Shown in pieces: positions 8,554-16,542 of a stretch of DNA of 64,000 bases. The stretch lies in contig JAHFUM010000008.1 in NCBI GenBank assembly GCA_023265135.1, positions 1 through 64,000 on the forward strand. Direction: 5' to 3'. The number at the start of each line of letters is the position of its first letter. Positions within the stretch are counted from its first letter, which is position 1. Source of the DNA: Nitrosarchaeum sp. (GTDB lineage: Archaea > Thermoproteota > Nitrososphaeria > Nitrososphaerales > Nitrosopumilaceae). The notes below the pieces were generated by a model, which worked only from the letters and a program-made list of their open reading frames with translations, ran no database searches and was not told the DNA's origin. A program made the position numbers and the translations under genes.

Positions 8554-9659
8554 AATCGCTTTATAATATTAAAAAACGTATCACGTTGCGCTGGTTGACG
8601 TCCAATTTCTTTTACCATGATTGATAACTCTTCTATAGATGAAGCAGTAGGTTTTCCCGCAGCACGATAAATCTCTTCAGAAAACGCAGTTCCTACCAAA
8701 TCATTTCCACCATTTGATAAAGCAACTTGTGCAAGTTTTTTACCATATGCTACCCAATAAACAGAAATATTATTCAAAACATTTGCAAGCATTAACCTAG
8801 ATAATGCGATAATTCTTAAATCATATACAGATGAACATTCATTGTGGACTAAATGTTCTTGTTCAAGTTCAGTATTATCAAGACTAAATTTAAGAGGAAT
8901 TAATGTAATAAAGCCTCCAGTCTTTTTTTGTAATTCACGAATTTTTATTAAATGATCAATAATATGAGATGGTTTTTCAATATGACCATACAACATTGTA
9001 ACGTTACTTTTGATTCCAAGGTTATGGGCTTGTTCAATTGTGTCTAACCATTCCTGTCCGGAACATTTCCCTCTAACTATTTTTGTTCTTATTTCGGGAT
9101 GAAATAATTCAGCCCCACCACCAGGCATAGAATCAAGACCTGCAGCCTTAAGTCTAGAAAGAATCTCTTTGACAGAATTTTTTGTCAATTTAGACAGATA
9201 AAAAATTTCAGCTGCAGTAAGTGCCTTAATTTTTAATTGAGGGTGATTTTTCTTTATGATTCTCATCATGTCTTCATAATATTCCAGAGGAAGTTTTGGA
9301 TGAAATCCTCCTACAATGTGAACTTCGGTGGCACCCATGTTTTTTGCAATGCCAACACGTTGTTCAATTTGTTCTGGAGTGAGGGTATATGCATCTTCAG
9401 CACCGTCTTTTCTGTAAAATGCACACATCTGACAACTTGCTGCACAGACATTTGTATAATTCATGTAATAAGATGCAGCAAAAGTGACAGTATCGCCAAC
9501 TAGTTTTTTTCTAGAAATATCAGCAACAGCACTTAACATATGTAAATTGTCATAATTCATCAATTCCAGTCCATCATCATAAGATAATTCTTCTCCAGCA
9601 ATGGCTCGGTCTAATGCCTTAGATTCGCCTATTAACTGTTCTAACATAAAGCATGTCAA
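8550..9659 (-). CDS. mqnE: MqnE-type aminofutalosine synthase (radical SAM)
   Basis: Radical SAM enzyme that joins 3-[(1-carboxyvinyl)oxy]benzoate to adenosine to form 6-amino-6-deoxyfutalosine. The cluster motif CAASCQMC (C72, C76, C79) is present. The SNVTMLYGHIE stretch and the KTGGFITLIPLKF block are characteristic of MqnE rather than MqnC or CofH. It has 369 residues, full length for the family. An internal ATG four codons in (MLEQL) is a possible alternative start. Together with mqnD in this window it indicates menaquinone synthesis by the futalosine route; mqnA and mqnC are not in view. Confidence 0.88.
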   Translation of the reverse strand: MTCFMLEQLIGESKALDRAIAGEELSYDDGLELMNYDNLHMLSAVADISRKKLVGDTVTFAASYYMNYTNVCAASCQMCAFYRKDGAEDAYTLTPEQIEQRVGIAKNMGATEVHIVGGFHPKLPLEYYEDMMRIIKKNHPQLKIKALTAAEIFYLSKLTKNSVKEILSRLKAAGLDSMPGGGAELFHPEIRTKIVRGKCSGQEWLDTIEQAHNLGIKSNVTMLYGHIEKPSHIIDHLIKIRELQKKTGGFITLIPLKFSLDNTELEQEHLVHNECSSVYDLRIIALSRLMLANVLNNISVYWVAYGKKLAQVALSNGGNDLVGTAFSEEIYRAAGKPTASSIEELSIMVKEIGRQPAQRDTFFNIIKRF

Positions 9660-9726
9660 TCTTTAAAGGATATATTCCTTAACTGTTAGTCTCAAGAAAT
9701 AAGTAGGCAAACAAATCACAAACTGT

Positions 9727-9900
9727 ATGGTATTACCACTTGTTGATGAGCATAAACCAAAATGTTACTTGTGTCACATAGGATTTGAGAGCATTGAAAA
9801 GCTAAGAGTGCATCAAAATAATGAACATAAAGAATTTTTTGAATCCCATGAAAAAAACACTAAACGAGAACCAGTGCCAGGCGACGTTAGTGTATTTTAG
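9727..9900 (+). CDS. 57-residue C2H2 zinc-finger protein
   Basis: Encodes a single classical-looking finger: CYLCHIGFESIEKLRVHQ followed by NNEH, i.e. C-x2-C-x12-H-x4-H with the hydrophobic positions expected between. A charged tail follows. Single C2H2 fingers are common in archaea as small DNA-binding or protein-binding modules. The 3' end overlaps the convergent TPR gene by 14 bases. Confidence 0.7.
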   Translation: MVLPLVDEHKPKCYLCHIGFESIEKLRVHQNNEHKEFFESHEKNTKREPVPGDVSVF

Positions 9901-10381
9901 ATTTCTGTTTTTGGATAGATTTTAGTAATTCTTTGACCATTTCTTTACTAATACTTGCAAGATCATAATCATGATCAATTGCCAATGCTTTTTTAAAATG
10001 TTTTAATGCATCACTAAGATTTCCTAATTCGCCTAACGATAGTCCTTTGTAAGCTAATGCCATGGTACATTTTTTATCTACTTTAAGGGCTAGATCATAA
10101 CACTTGATTGCATCTTTGTATTTTTTTCCGGTATGCAATGATGCACCCTTGTTCACTAATGCATAAAGATTTTTTGGATCAATACAAAGAGCCTTATCAT
10201 AATATTTTATAGCCTGTTTTATCTTACCTAGATTTTGTAGTGTTACACCTTTGTCAATTAGCGCATTAATATTTTCAGGTTCTTGGTTCAATACTAAATC
10301 ATATAGCACCAATGCATCTAAAAAATTACCATCCTCACAGAGATCATAAGCCTCTGACAATATTTTGCCTACTTTACTCAA
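9887..10381 (-). CDS. TPR-repeat protein
   Basis: A 164-residue protein made almost entirely of about four 34-residue TPR units. Each shows the G/A/Y/P-type consensus, e.g. ALIDKGVTLQNLGK..AIKYYDKALCIDP. TPR arrays are scaffolds for protein-protein contact. A lysine-rich tail ends it. A shorter TPR protein lies 1.7 kb away on the same strand. Confidence 0.8.
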   Translation of the reverse strand: MSKVGKILSEAYDLCEDGNFLDALVLYDLVLNQEPENINALIDKGVTLQNLGKIKQAIKYYDKALCIDPKNLYALVNKGASLHTGKKYKDAIKCYDLALKVDKKCTMALAYKGLSLGELGNLSDALKHFKKALAIDHDYDLASISKEMVKELLKSIQKQKSKIH

Positions 10382-10485
10382 CTTGTTTTTGATAATATAT
10401 TATCAATAATATAGATTCTAATCTAATTTGACGACTAAATTGATTTATTTAAAAATCAATTTTTACTAGTCTGTAAAACCATCAT

Positions 10486-10569
10486 TTAATTTGAATCGTA
10501 TTTTGAATCATCTTCATGTTCATAATGAATTAGATAATTACACAAGCCGCAAGTACATATTTTTACCAT
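10486..10569 (-). CDS. 27-residue CxCxxC microprotein
   Basis: ATG at 10569; the N-terminus reads MVKICTCGLCNYL, giving three Cys in CxCxxC, followed by His and acidic residues (HYEHEDD). It fits the set of tiny Cys-rich peptides seen in this window. Because it is so short, the evidence is motif only. Confidence 0.4.
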   Translation of the reverse strand: MVKICTCGLCNYLIHYEHEDDSKYDSN

Positions 10570-10670
10570 ATTGATACAAAATAATCGTCATATATGGAAA
10601 CTTGTTTTTTCATAGTGAACAACATACGAGTATTGAATTTGTTTCAAATGTGCATGAGTGTACATTAGAT

Positions 10671-10703
10671 TTTAAACTCTTTTTCACTCCTAAATCCTTA
10701 AGT
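10671..10703 (+). promoter_or_regulatory. Composite promoter: TAAACTC box plus AAATCCTTAAGT
   Basis: AAATCCTTAAGT (10692-10703) ends 22 bases before the ATG at 10726. If transcripts start at or near the ATG, as is common in archaea, this sits where BRE/TATA should be. TTTAAACTCTTTTTC lies directly upstream. The same 12-mer stands 22-24 bases before three other starts in this window. Confidence 0.6.
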
Positions 10704-10725
10704 CAATATAAAATCTAGGAAAAAC

Positions 10726-10926
10726 ATGTTAAAAAAATCCAATTACATATCATTGCACAATAAAATTTCAAAATTAGACATTTCAATGAGTGATCTCACG
10801 GAGTATTTTAGAGTAAAGTGCAGTAACTGTGGTCATCAAAGAATTACACATGATGAATTGGGAAAATGTGATGGAGTGATGAATAAACCATGCAATTCTG
10901 GTTGTGATAAATTCAATCCAGAGTAG
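10726..10926 (+). CDS. 66-residue zinc-binding protein
   Basis: Carries CSNCGHQRITHDE, then C (KCDG) and a terminal CNSGCDKF, enough ligands for one or two zinc sites. I recognise the type (small archaeal zinc protein) but not a function. The start is supported by the promoter element placed exactly 22 bases upstream. Confidence 0.65.
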   Translation: MLKKSNYISLHNKISKLDISMSDLTEYFRVKCSNCGHQRITHDELGKCDGVMNKPCNSGCDKFNPE

Positions 10927-11039
10927 AACGTGCTCTTTTTTATTTCTTAAATCAATATATCATCCAAATTAAAACATGATAATCTAAAAACAAATTTTAC
11001 TTTAATATGGATTCATGATTGAATCTTAGAAAGATTATT

Positions 11040-11957
11040 TTACAGTTCCATGTTTTGATCTAATTTTAGACCTTTGTATCTATTTCTTATTGTAACTTCT
11101 GTAACACTTGCAGCTTCGGCAATGTCACGCTGAGTGATATCTTCTCCATTTTTAACACATGCCAGATATAGTGCAGCAGCAGCAAGACCCATTGGATCCT
11201 TGCCAGCTGATTCTTCATGCTCCTGAGATATTTTTAGAACCTTTGCGGCATATCGTTTTGTTTTTTCTGTAATTCCAATTCTACTTGCAATGCGTGCTAC
11301 ACATTGAATTGGATCGACCACAGGCATCTTAAGATCAAGTTCTCGATGTAATAATCGATAACATCTTGCAATGTCTTTTTTCTTCAGATTTGCAGCTTCT
11401 CCTACATCATTTAGGGTTCGCGGTGTTTCTGTATCTCTACATGCAGCATAAAGGGCAGATGCAATCATTGCAGAAATAGATCTGCCACGAACTAATTTTT
11501 TTTCAATTGCTTTTCGATAAATATAAGCTGCCTTTTCAATTACTGCGTCAGAAAGTGCAAGTTTGTCTTTTAGTCTGTTTAATTCACTTAATGCCTGTCT
11601 AAGATTTCTATCAACAGATTCATGAACTTGACTTCGACTGTCCCAAGTCCTTAATCTTTCAATTGTACTTTTCATTGATGCAGTAAGTGGTTTTCCAGAT
11701 GCATCTTTATTCATAGGATTGATGATTGTGGACAGTCCCATGTCATGCATAGTCAATGATGTCGGAGCACCAGCTCTTGCTTTGTTACCATGTTCATCTT
11801 GAGTAAAAGATCTCCATTCTGGACCAGATTCTTGGGATTTTTCAGAAATAACATAACCACATTTTCCACAAAATCTCTCTCCAGTAACATCATCAGTTAA
11901 TAACGAATTTTTTGCACAGCGAGGGCAATTATCGGCATTCAGGGATTGTAAAACCAT
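11040..11957 (-). CDS. tfb: Transcription initiation factor B (TFB), canonical copy
   Basis: Archaeal TFIIB homologue that bridges TBP-bound promoter DNA and RNA polymerase. The N-terminal zinc ribbon has all four ligands (C11, C14, C30, C33). The B-reader/linker reads RSFTQDEHGNKARAGAPTSL. Two cyclin-like repeats follow (about residues 105-195 and 205-295), with the second helix-turn-helix near AEAASVTEVTIRNRYK. Length (305) is normal. This is the copy expected to serve general transcription; a divergent second copy lies at 31.2 kb. Confidence 0.95.
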   Translation of the reverse strand: MVLQSLNADNCPRCAKNSLLTDDVTGERFCGKCGYVISEKSQESGPEWRSFTQDEHGNKARAGAPTSLTMHDMGLSTIINPMNKDASGKPLTASMKSTIERLRTWDSRSQVHESVDRNLRQALSELNRLKDKLALSDAVIEKAAYIYRKAIEKKLVRGRSISAMIASALYAACRDTETPRTLNDVGEAANLKKKDIARCYRLLHRELDLKMPVVDPIQCVARIASRIGITEKTKRYAAKVLKISQEHEESAGKDPMGLAAAALYLACVKNGEDITQRDIAEAASVTEVTIRNRYKGLKLDQNMEL

Positions 11958-12090
11958 AATAACATCATTTATTGGTCACTTTATAATAACTAGTAGGAAA
12001 TATTTGAATTATTTAACGAGGTTTATTTGTAAACATAATGCCCAAAAACCAAGTTTTTGTGGAAAACAACCAAATCAGGAAAAGGCTAAA

Positions 12091-12318
12091 CTATGATGCA
12101 TGTCTATCCCTCGGATCTATCTCCAATGATTTGTTAAAGCATTCCAAAGCTTCCTCGTACCTGCCTAAACTACGTAAAGATACAGCCTTAAAATTCCACA
12201 GGTCAGGATCGTTTTGATTCAAAAGTAACGCTTGTTCAAAACACCCTAATGCGTCTTCAAAATTACCAGATTTTAAAAATGATTGGCCTTTTAAGACTAA
12301 TTCTTTAATTTGATCCAC
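12091..12318 (-). CDS. Short TPR protein (two repeats)
   Basis: A 75-residue protein with two TPR units: AGQSF-like first helix, GNFEDALGCFEQALLLNQ, then GRYEEALECFNKSLEIDP. It ends abruptly after RDRHAS, short for an independent TPR protein, so it may be a truncated copy or a minimal adaptor. Confidence 0.65.
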   Translation of the reverse strand: MDQIKELVLKGQSFLKSGNFEDALGCFEQALLLNQNDPDLWNFKAVSLRSLGRYEEALECFNKSLEIDPRDRHAS

Positions 12319-12454
12319 ATAGAATTTTGATGATTGTTTGTTTTAAGTTTGAACAATGACAAAAGGCACAAAATTCATCAGAATCAAATAAAATTAAACA
12401 CATATTTAGTAAAACATATAAAATTTGAATGTATTTTCAGTATGTGCAAAATAC

Positions 12455-12898
12455 ATGGATTTAGATAAAACAGACGAAAGAATTCTTAAAAATTTGATGG
12501 TCGATGCAAGGCTATCTGCAAGACAACTTGCATTACGACTTGGAATGTCAACAGTTACAATATTATCAAGAATAAAAAAATTAGAAAAAGAAAAAATAAT
12601 CAAGGGATATACAACAATAGTAGATCATGAAAAATTAGGTTATAATTTGACCGCAATAATTGAGATAATAGCAAAAAAAGATAAAATTGTAGATATCGAA
12701 GCCGAATTATCAAAAATGGAGAATGTGTGTGGGGTTTATGACATTACAGGAAATACAGATACACTAGTCATTGCAAAATTCAAATCTCGTGGCGAATTAA
12801 GCGAATTTGTAAAAGGACTGGCATCAATTCAAAATATAGAAAATACAATTACGCATTTAGTTCTAAATACAGCCAAAGAAGATTTTAGATTAACATAA
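12455..12898 (+). CDS. Lrp/AsnC family transcriptional regulator
   Basis: Helix-turn-helix at the N-terminus (MDLDKTDERILKNLM.. then ARQLALRLGMSTVTILSRIK) followed by a RAM ligand-binding domain (VCGVYDITGNTDTLVIAKF). Full-length Lrp family organisation. The frame is open from a TTG at 12425, but the ATG at 12455 gives the family-typical MDLDxTDxxIL start, so I use that. The A+T-rich stretch ACATATAAAA is centred about 40 bases upstream. Confidence 0.88.
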   Translation: MDLDKTDERILKNLMVDARLSARQLALRLGMSTVTILSRIKKLEKEKIIKGYTTIVDHEKLGYNLTAIIEIIAKKDKIVDIEAELSKMENVCGVYDITGNTDTLVIAKFKSRGELSEFVKGLASIQNIENTITHLVLNTAKEDFRLT

Positions 12899-12903
12899 AC
12901 AAG

Positions 12904-13473
12904 ATGAAAAATTTTAGCATCATCATAATAGGTATAATTTTCATAAGTATGATTCAAGGTGTTTTTGGACAATCAGATGTTCCTGGAAAAAAATTACAAA
13001 TGGATTTAGTTGTAACAGATGAGCAAAAAATTATTTTATTTTCTGGTTTTATAATAGCTGTCATGGGTCTTTTTGCATACCTTGCAAGAGACATAATTTT
13101 AAGGAGAAAAACATCATATGATTCTACAGAATTTGATTCCAAAACTGATAAAACATATGAAAAATATCATTCAGACTGGTCAGACGATTATGAAGAGTTA
13201 GGAACTAGGAAAAATTTGAAAGAGGAAAACGAATTTAAAATCAAATCTCAAAATTCCTCATTGCCAGATTATTATAAAATTTTAGAAATTCCACAAAATG
13301 CAACACATGATGAAATAAAAAAACAGTACAGACATTTAGCGAAAAAAAAACACCCAGATAAAAACAAAGGTAAAAAATCAGAAGAGATAATGGTTCAGAT
13401 CAACAAAGCATACGAAATATTGTCAAATGAGGAATTGCGTAAAAAATACGACATATATCTTAACAAAGATTAA
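12904..13473 (+). CDS. Membrane-anchored DnaJ-domain protein
   Basis: A 189-residue protein with a signal-like first helix (residues 4-22), a second membrane helix (about 44-62), a charged linker and a C-terminal J domain (about 121-188). The J domain holds the HPD tripeptide (150-152) needed to stimulate Hsp70/DnaK ATPase. The topology puts the J domain in the cytoplasm if the first segment is outside. It is not the canonical DnaJ: the Gly/Phe and zinc regions are missing. It begins 5 bases after the Lrp gene, so the two are probably co-transcribed. Confidence 0.82.
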   Translation: MKNFSIIIIGIIFISMIQGVFGQSDVPGKKLQMDLVVTDEQKIILFSGFIIAVMGLFAYLARDIILRRKTSYDSTEFDSKTDKTYEKYHSDWSDDYEELGTRKNLKEENEFKIKSQNSSLPDYYKILEIPQNATHDEIKKQYRHLAKKKHPDKNKGKKSEEIMVQINKAYEILSNEELRKKYDIYLNKD

Positions 13474-13912
13474 TCAGTTCCAGTCTCACTAAAATCATAT
13501 TTAATTCAATTTTGGATGAACTTTGTACACTGTTTGTTAAGTTTGTGAATATAGATAGTGTTATTTTTTTATCGTCAGAAGTAATATCTGTTGTGATTTT
13601 AATTTCACCAAATTCAGTATTTGGACCCAACATAGTTTTTGATAATAAAGGAACAACAGATAGATCGTTAATTATTCCTTTTATTTTGTATGCAAATGTA
13701 TCAGAAAAATACACACCTCCTCTGGTAGTAGGTGAATTAACAGGAGTTGGGGAATTGACAACTGAGACATCAGATAAAGGATATTCCTGGCCATCCAGAT
13801 GTATGACATACACCAGAGGATTTTTTTTATTAATGTTCATTAGTAATTCAAGCAAACCCAAGTCAATAGGCAATAAAATTAGAAAAATGACAATTCTATT
13901 GAGTCTTTCCAA
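13460..13912 (-). CDS. Exported/anchored protein of unknown function
   Basis: A 150-residue protein with an N-terminal hydrophobic helix (IVIFLILLPIDLGLLELLM) acting as signal or anchor, then a beta-rich outer part containing several Thr/Ser/Asn segments. No family recognised. A plus-strand frame over the same bases is less likely because the minus frame has the membrane anchor at the right place. Its end overlaps the dnaJ-like gene end by 14 bases. Confidence 0.6.
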   Translation of the reverse strand: MERLNRIVIFLILLPIDLGLLELLMNINKKNPLVYVIHLDGQEYPLSDVSVVNSPTPVNSPTTRGGVYFSDTFAYKIKGIINDLSVVPLLSKTMLGPNTEFGEIKITTDITSDDKKITLSIFTNLTNSVQSSSKIELNMILVRLELINLC

Positions 13913-14009
13913 TCAACATATAATAATTTTACAAATATTACTCATTATTAGAAAATATTTTTCACAAATAGAGAACATCTTTAAAAATAACAATTAGAAA
14001 CCATAAGTA

Positions 14010-15332
14010 TTGCAAAAATTTGCGAATAGACAAAATATACGAAATGAGATCATGAGTCTAATTGTCGAAAGTGGCATGGATGATGATTGTTATACAGAAA
14101 TGTTAGACTATACTATTGAATTATTTGAAACTCAGGGGCTGGGAAATGATTATTATGGATATCACAATATCAATCATGAATTAGAAGTAACATATGTAAC
14201 GCTGTTATCTGCAAATTTGAACAATACCTTAAACAGATTTTCAGAGAGTGATTTGAAATATTTGTATGTATCAGCATTATTTCATGATTTTGATCCACAA
14301 AAAAGTGTAGATAAACCACATGAAGAAAATGTTTTAAAATTTATTTCGATGGATAAGAGATTAAGACAACTTTTGGATATTGCAAAATTAGACATTGAAA
14401 TAATTAAAGCATTGATACTCAGAACAACATATCCATGGAGTGGTCAGCTTAAGGAAAATGCTGAACAACAAATTAATGAATGTTTTAAAAAATCAGAAGT
14501 GACAAAAAATGATGAGGTAAAACAAGAACATTATTTAAATTTGGGATGGTATCTTTCAGTAATAGATAGAATTAGTGGTTATGCTTTAGGTGATTTTTCA
14601 AAAGCTATGGAAATGGCAAAAATGAACGCACATGCTTTAGCATGGAGACCATCACTGATTGTGAGAAGTTCTGTGGCATATTTTGAAGAATTGTTAAACA
14701 AAGAAACTGAAATGTGCCAATTTATTTTAAAATCATTACCAAAACATATGAGAAAGAATTTTTTTGATACGGTGTTATCATTTATGAGTATCAGACAACA
14801 AGAGATTGCCATACAGGCAAATTACACATTTGATAACTTGAAGTTGGTTCCAACAATTGAAAAAATAGAAACACGTAAAGATCCAGAATTTATCAAATCA
14901 TTATACTCAATATTTTTAGAGTTGCCAAAACCACTTCAATTTGCAAACGATAGTTTTGAAGAGTCAGTCAAGGATCAAAATATAATTATCAACACAATTA
15001 GACTAAACGACTGTAAGGGAGAGATAGTAGGATTTGCTAAAGGGGGACCTTTGGAAAATTACAGACTAAGACCAGAGATCAGAGATGAGAATTACGGTCT
15101 TAACAATACAATATTTTTAGAACCCTTAGCATTGAAAATGGGGTATTGGGGACTCAAAGGAGGTAGTGAAATGCGTCATATGTTTATCATGCAGGCACAT
15201 GCTAAAAAATACAAATATTTGACTAGTTTTGCATTAAGAGATGTAATAAAATCCAGAGTCGATAGAGAAGATGCCGAATTTGTGACAAAATTTGATCCAG
15301 AACGATGGGACTATTACAGAGTTAAGATTTAA
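14010..15332 (+). CDS. HD-domain protein with a C-terminal acetyltransferase-like region
   Basis: A 440-residue soluble protein. The N-terminal 190 residues carry HD-phosphohydrolase features: GYHNINHELEV, then LFHDFDP (metal-binding His-Asp), and DRISGYAL further on. The last 120 residues (KGEIVGFAKGGPL, EPLALKMGYWGLKGG, EMRHMFIMQAHAKKY) resemble a GNAT fold by layout, which is an inference. HD enzymes hydrolyse phosphate esters of nucleotides or second messengers. The start is TTG at 14010 or ATG at 14052 (MSLIVES). Confidence 0.65.
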   Translation: MQKFANRQNIRNEIMSLIVESGMDDDCYTEMLDYTIELFETQGLGNDYYGYHNINHELEVTYVTLLSANLNNTLNRFSESDLKYLYVSALFHDFDPQKSVDKPHEENVLKFISMDKRLRQLLDIAKLDIEIIKALILRTTYPWSGQLKENAEQQINECFKKSEVTKNDEVKQEHYLNLGWYLSVIDRISGYALGDFSKAMEMAKMNAHALAWRPSLIVRSSVAYFEELLNKETEMCQFILKSLPKHMRKNFFDTVLSFMSIRQQEIAIQANYTFDNLKLVPTIEKIETRKDPEFIKSLYSIFLELPKPLQFANDSFEESVKDQNIIINTIRLNDCKGEIVGFAKGGPLENYRLRPEIRDENYGLNNTIFLEPLALKMGYWGLKGGSEMRHMFIMQAHAKKYKYLTSFALRDVIKSRVDREDAEFVTKFDPERWDYYRVKI

Positions 15333-15471
15333 TCAGTAATTAAAAACAGATTAAAAGTAAAGTATAATGTTAGCAGACACGATAAAATATTAAACATATA
15401 ACAAGAATTAACTCAAAGTAATCAAAAGAAAGTATAGAAACGCTTTATTAACAAAAAAATGCCAGAAAATT

Positions 15472-15921
15472 ATGAACAAATTAGTTGGCAGTATTTTTGG
15501 CATGTTATTAGTTTTTACAGTTTTAATTAATCCAGTATTTGCAATCGCACCATTAGATAGAGTGGAGATAACAAATCCACGACTTGTGAATGCATTTGGA
15601 ACAAAAATATCAGATCAGGTCAATGTAAATCAACAAGTTCAGATTTCTGCAGACATAAAAAATAATCAAGAAAAATCGCAAAAGTTTGTGTATATTGTTC
15701 AAGTAAAAAATCAAGATGGGATCATCATATCATTAGGGTGGATAGGAGGTGTACTTAATCCTGGGCAAACTTTTAGTCCTGCTCTGTCATGGACACCAAA
15801 AGTATCAGATGTGTATACCGCTGAAATTTTTGTGTGGGATGTATCAGAACAAGGAAGTACCAGTTCATGGCAAAGATTAGATGCATTGACAGAACACATT
15901 ACTTTGAAAATAACTAGCTAA
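15472..15921 (+). CDS. Secreted beta-sandwich protein
   Basis: A 149-residue protein with a clear signal peptide (KLVGSIFGMLLVFTVLINPV then FA-IA). The mature part alternates strands typical of an immunoglobulin-like fold (VQISADIKN, KFVYIVQVKNQDG, YTAEIFVWDV). No membrane anchor is seen at the C-terminus. Function unknown; similar short exported domains are common in Thaumarchaeota. Confidence 0.7.
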   Translation: MNKLVGSIFGMLLVFTVLINPVFAIAPLDRVEITNPRLVNAFGTKISDQVNVNQQVQISADIKNNQEKSQKFVYIVQVKNQDGIIISLGWIGGVLNPGQTFSPALSWTPKVSDVYTAEIFVWDVSEQGSTSSWQRLDALTEHITLKITS

Positions 15922-16093
15922 TAGAAATTATTTTCATCTTCATATTACTTTAGATTTAGAACACATCGTGACTTTAAGAAATATTAGATAGAAAAAAATG
16001 CATTCCAAGCGTAAAATTAAGATCAGTGATTTGCCTCATAGTAAAAAAAATTTAACAAGATCTCGCTAATAGAACCTCGTGGCTAAGATAATT

Positions 16094-16237
16094 ATGACAA
16101 TAGGATATTGTGTAAAGTGTCGAGATAAAAGAGACATCGAAGGCGCTAAACCATACACCATGAAAAATGGCAAACCAGCTCTAAAAGGCAGTTGTCCAAA
16201 ATGCAAGACAGCCATTTTTAGAATTGGTAGAGGCTAG
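16094..16237 (+). CDS. 47-residue zinc-ribbon protein (DUF5679-like)
   Basis: Encodes GYCVKCRDKRDIEG, TMKNGKPALKG and CPKCKTAIFRIG in that order. This layout (YCVKC...TMKNG.PA..G.CP.C....FRIG) is that of the small DUF5679 family. It probably binds one zinc. The role is unknown; small size and high conservation suggest a nucleic-acid or ribosome-associated part. Confidence 0.78.
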   Translation: MTIGYCVKCRDKRDIEGAKPYTMKNGKPALKGSCPKCKTAIFRIGRG

Positions 16238-16254
16238 AAATTCTCAGTGAGAAA

Positions 16255-16506
16255 CTAGTAGTGCCATTCAGGAGTTAGTCCATTCCATAGCGAACGCAAT
16301 GAGGATGGATCTTTTTCTATTTCTTGAATAATTCTATTTTTTAATGCAAAAAAGAAATTTTCAAGAGCATCAATACCACCATCCAAAAAAAGTTCTTGAC
16401 CTATTTCCGTAATTCTTTTTTTCTTTTCTTTTACTTCTAAAGATTCAGGATTTTGTAAACAAAATGTCATCAAATCCATTAATTCTTCTTCAAGCATGAA
16501 GTCCAT
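16255..16506 (-). CDS. 83-residue helical protein, unknown
   Basis: Acidic, helix-rich protein (LEEELMDLMTFCLQ; DALENFFFALKNRIIQEIE). No motif that I can name. It ends 18 bases from the stop of the convergent zinc-ribbon gene and starts 37 bases from the divergent recombinase, so the spacer between them probably holds both promoters. Confidence 0.55.
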   Translation of the reverse strand: MDFMLEEELMDLMTFCLQNPESLEVKEKKKRITEIGQELFLDGGIDALENFFFALKNRIIQEIEKDPSSLRSLWNGLTPEWHY

Positions 16507-16542
16507 TGATAAGTTCTACTTTATAGGCGATAATAAGTATTA

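Noticed and set aside
9301-9659. MqnE considered as CofH/FbiC (F420 synthesis)
   Set aside because: SNVTMLYGHIE and the GGFITLIPLKF block are MqnE features, and mqnD is near by.
13512-13997. 161-codon plus-strand frame
   Set aside because: Competes with the minus-strand gene that has a proper N-terminal anchor; the plus-frame product has no coherent features.
16009-16080. 23-codon basic peptide frame before the DUF5679-like gene
   Set aside because: Too short and without a conserved motif; no overlap or promoter evidence.
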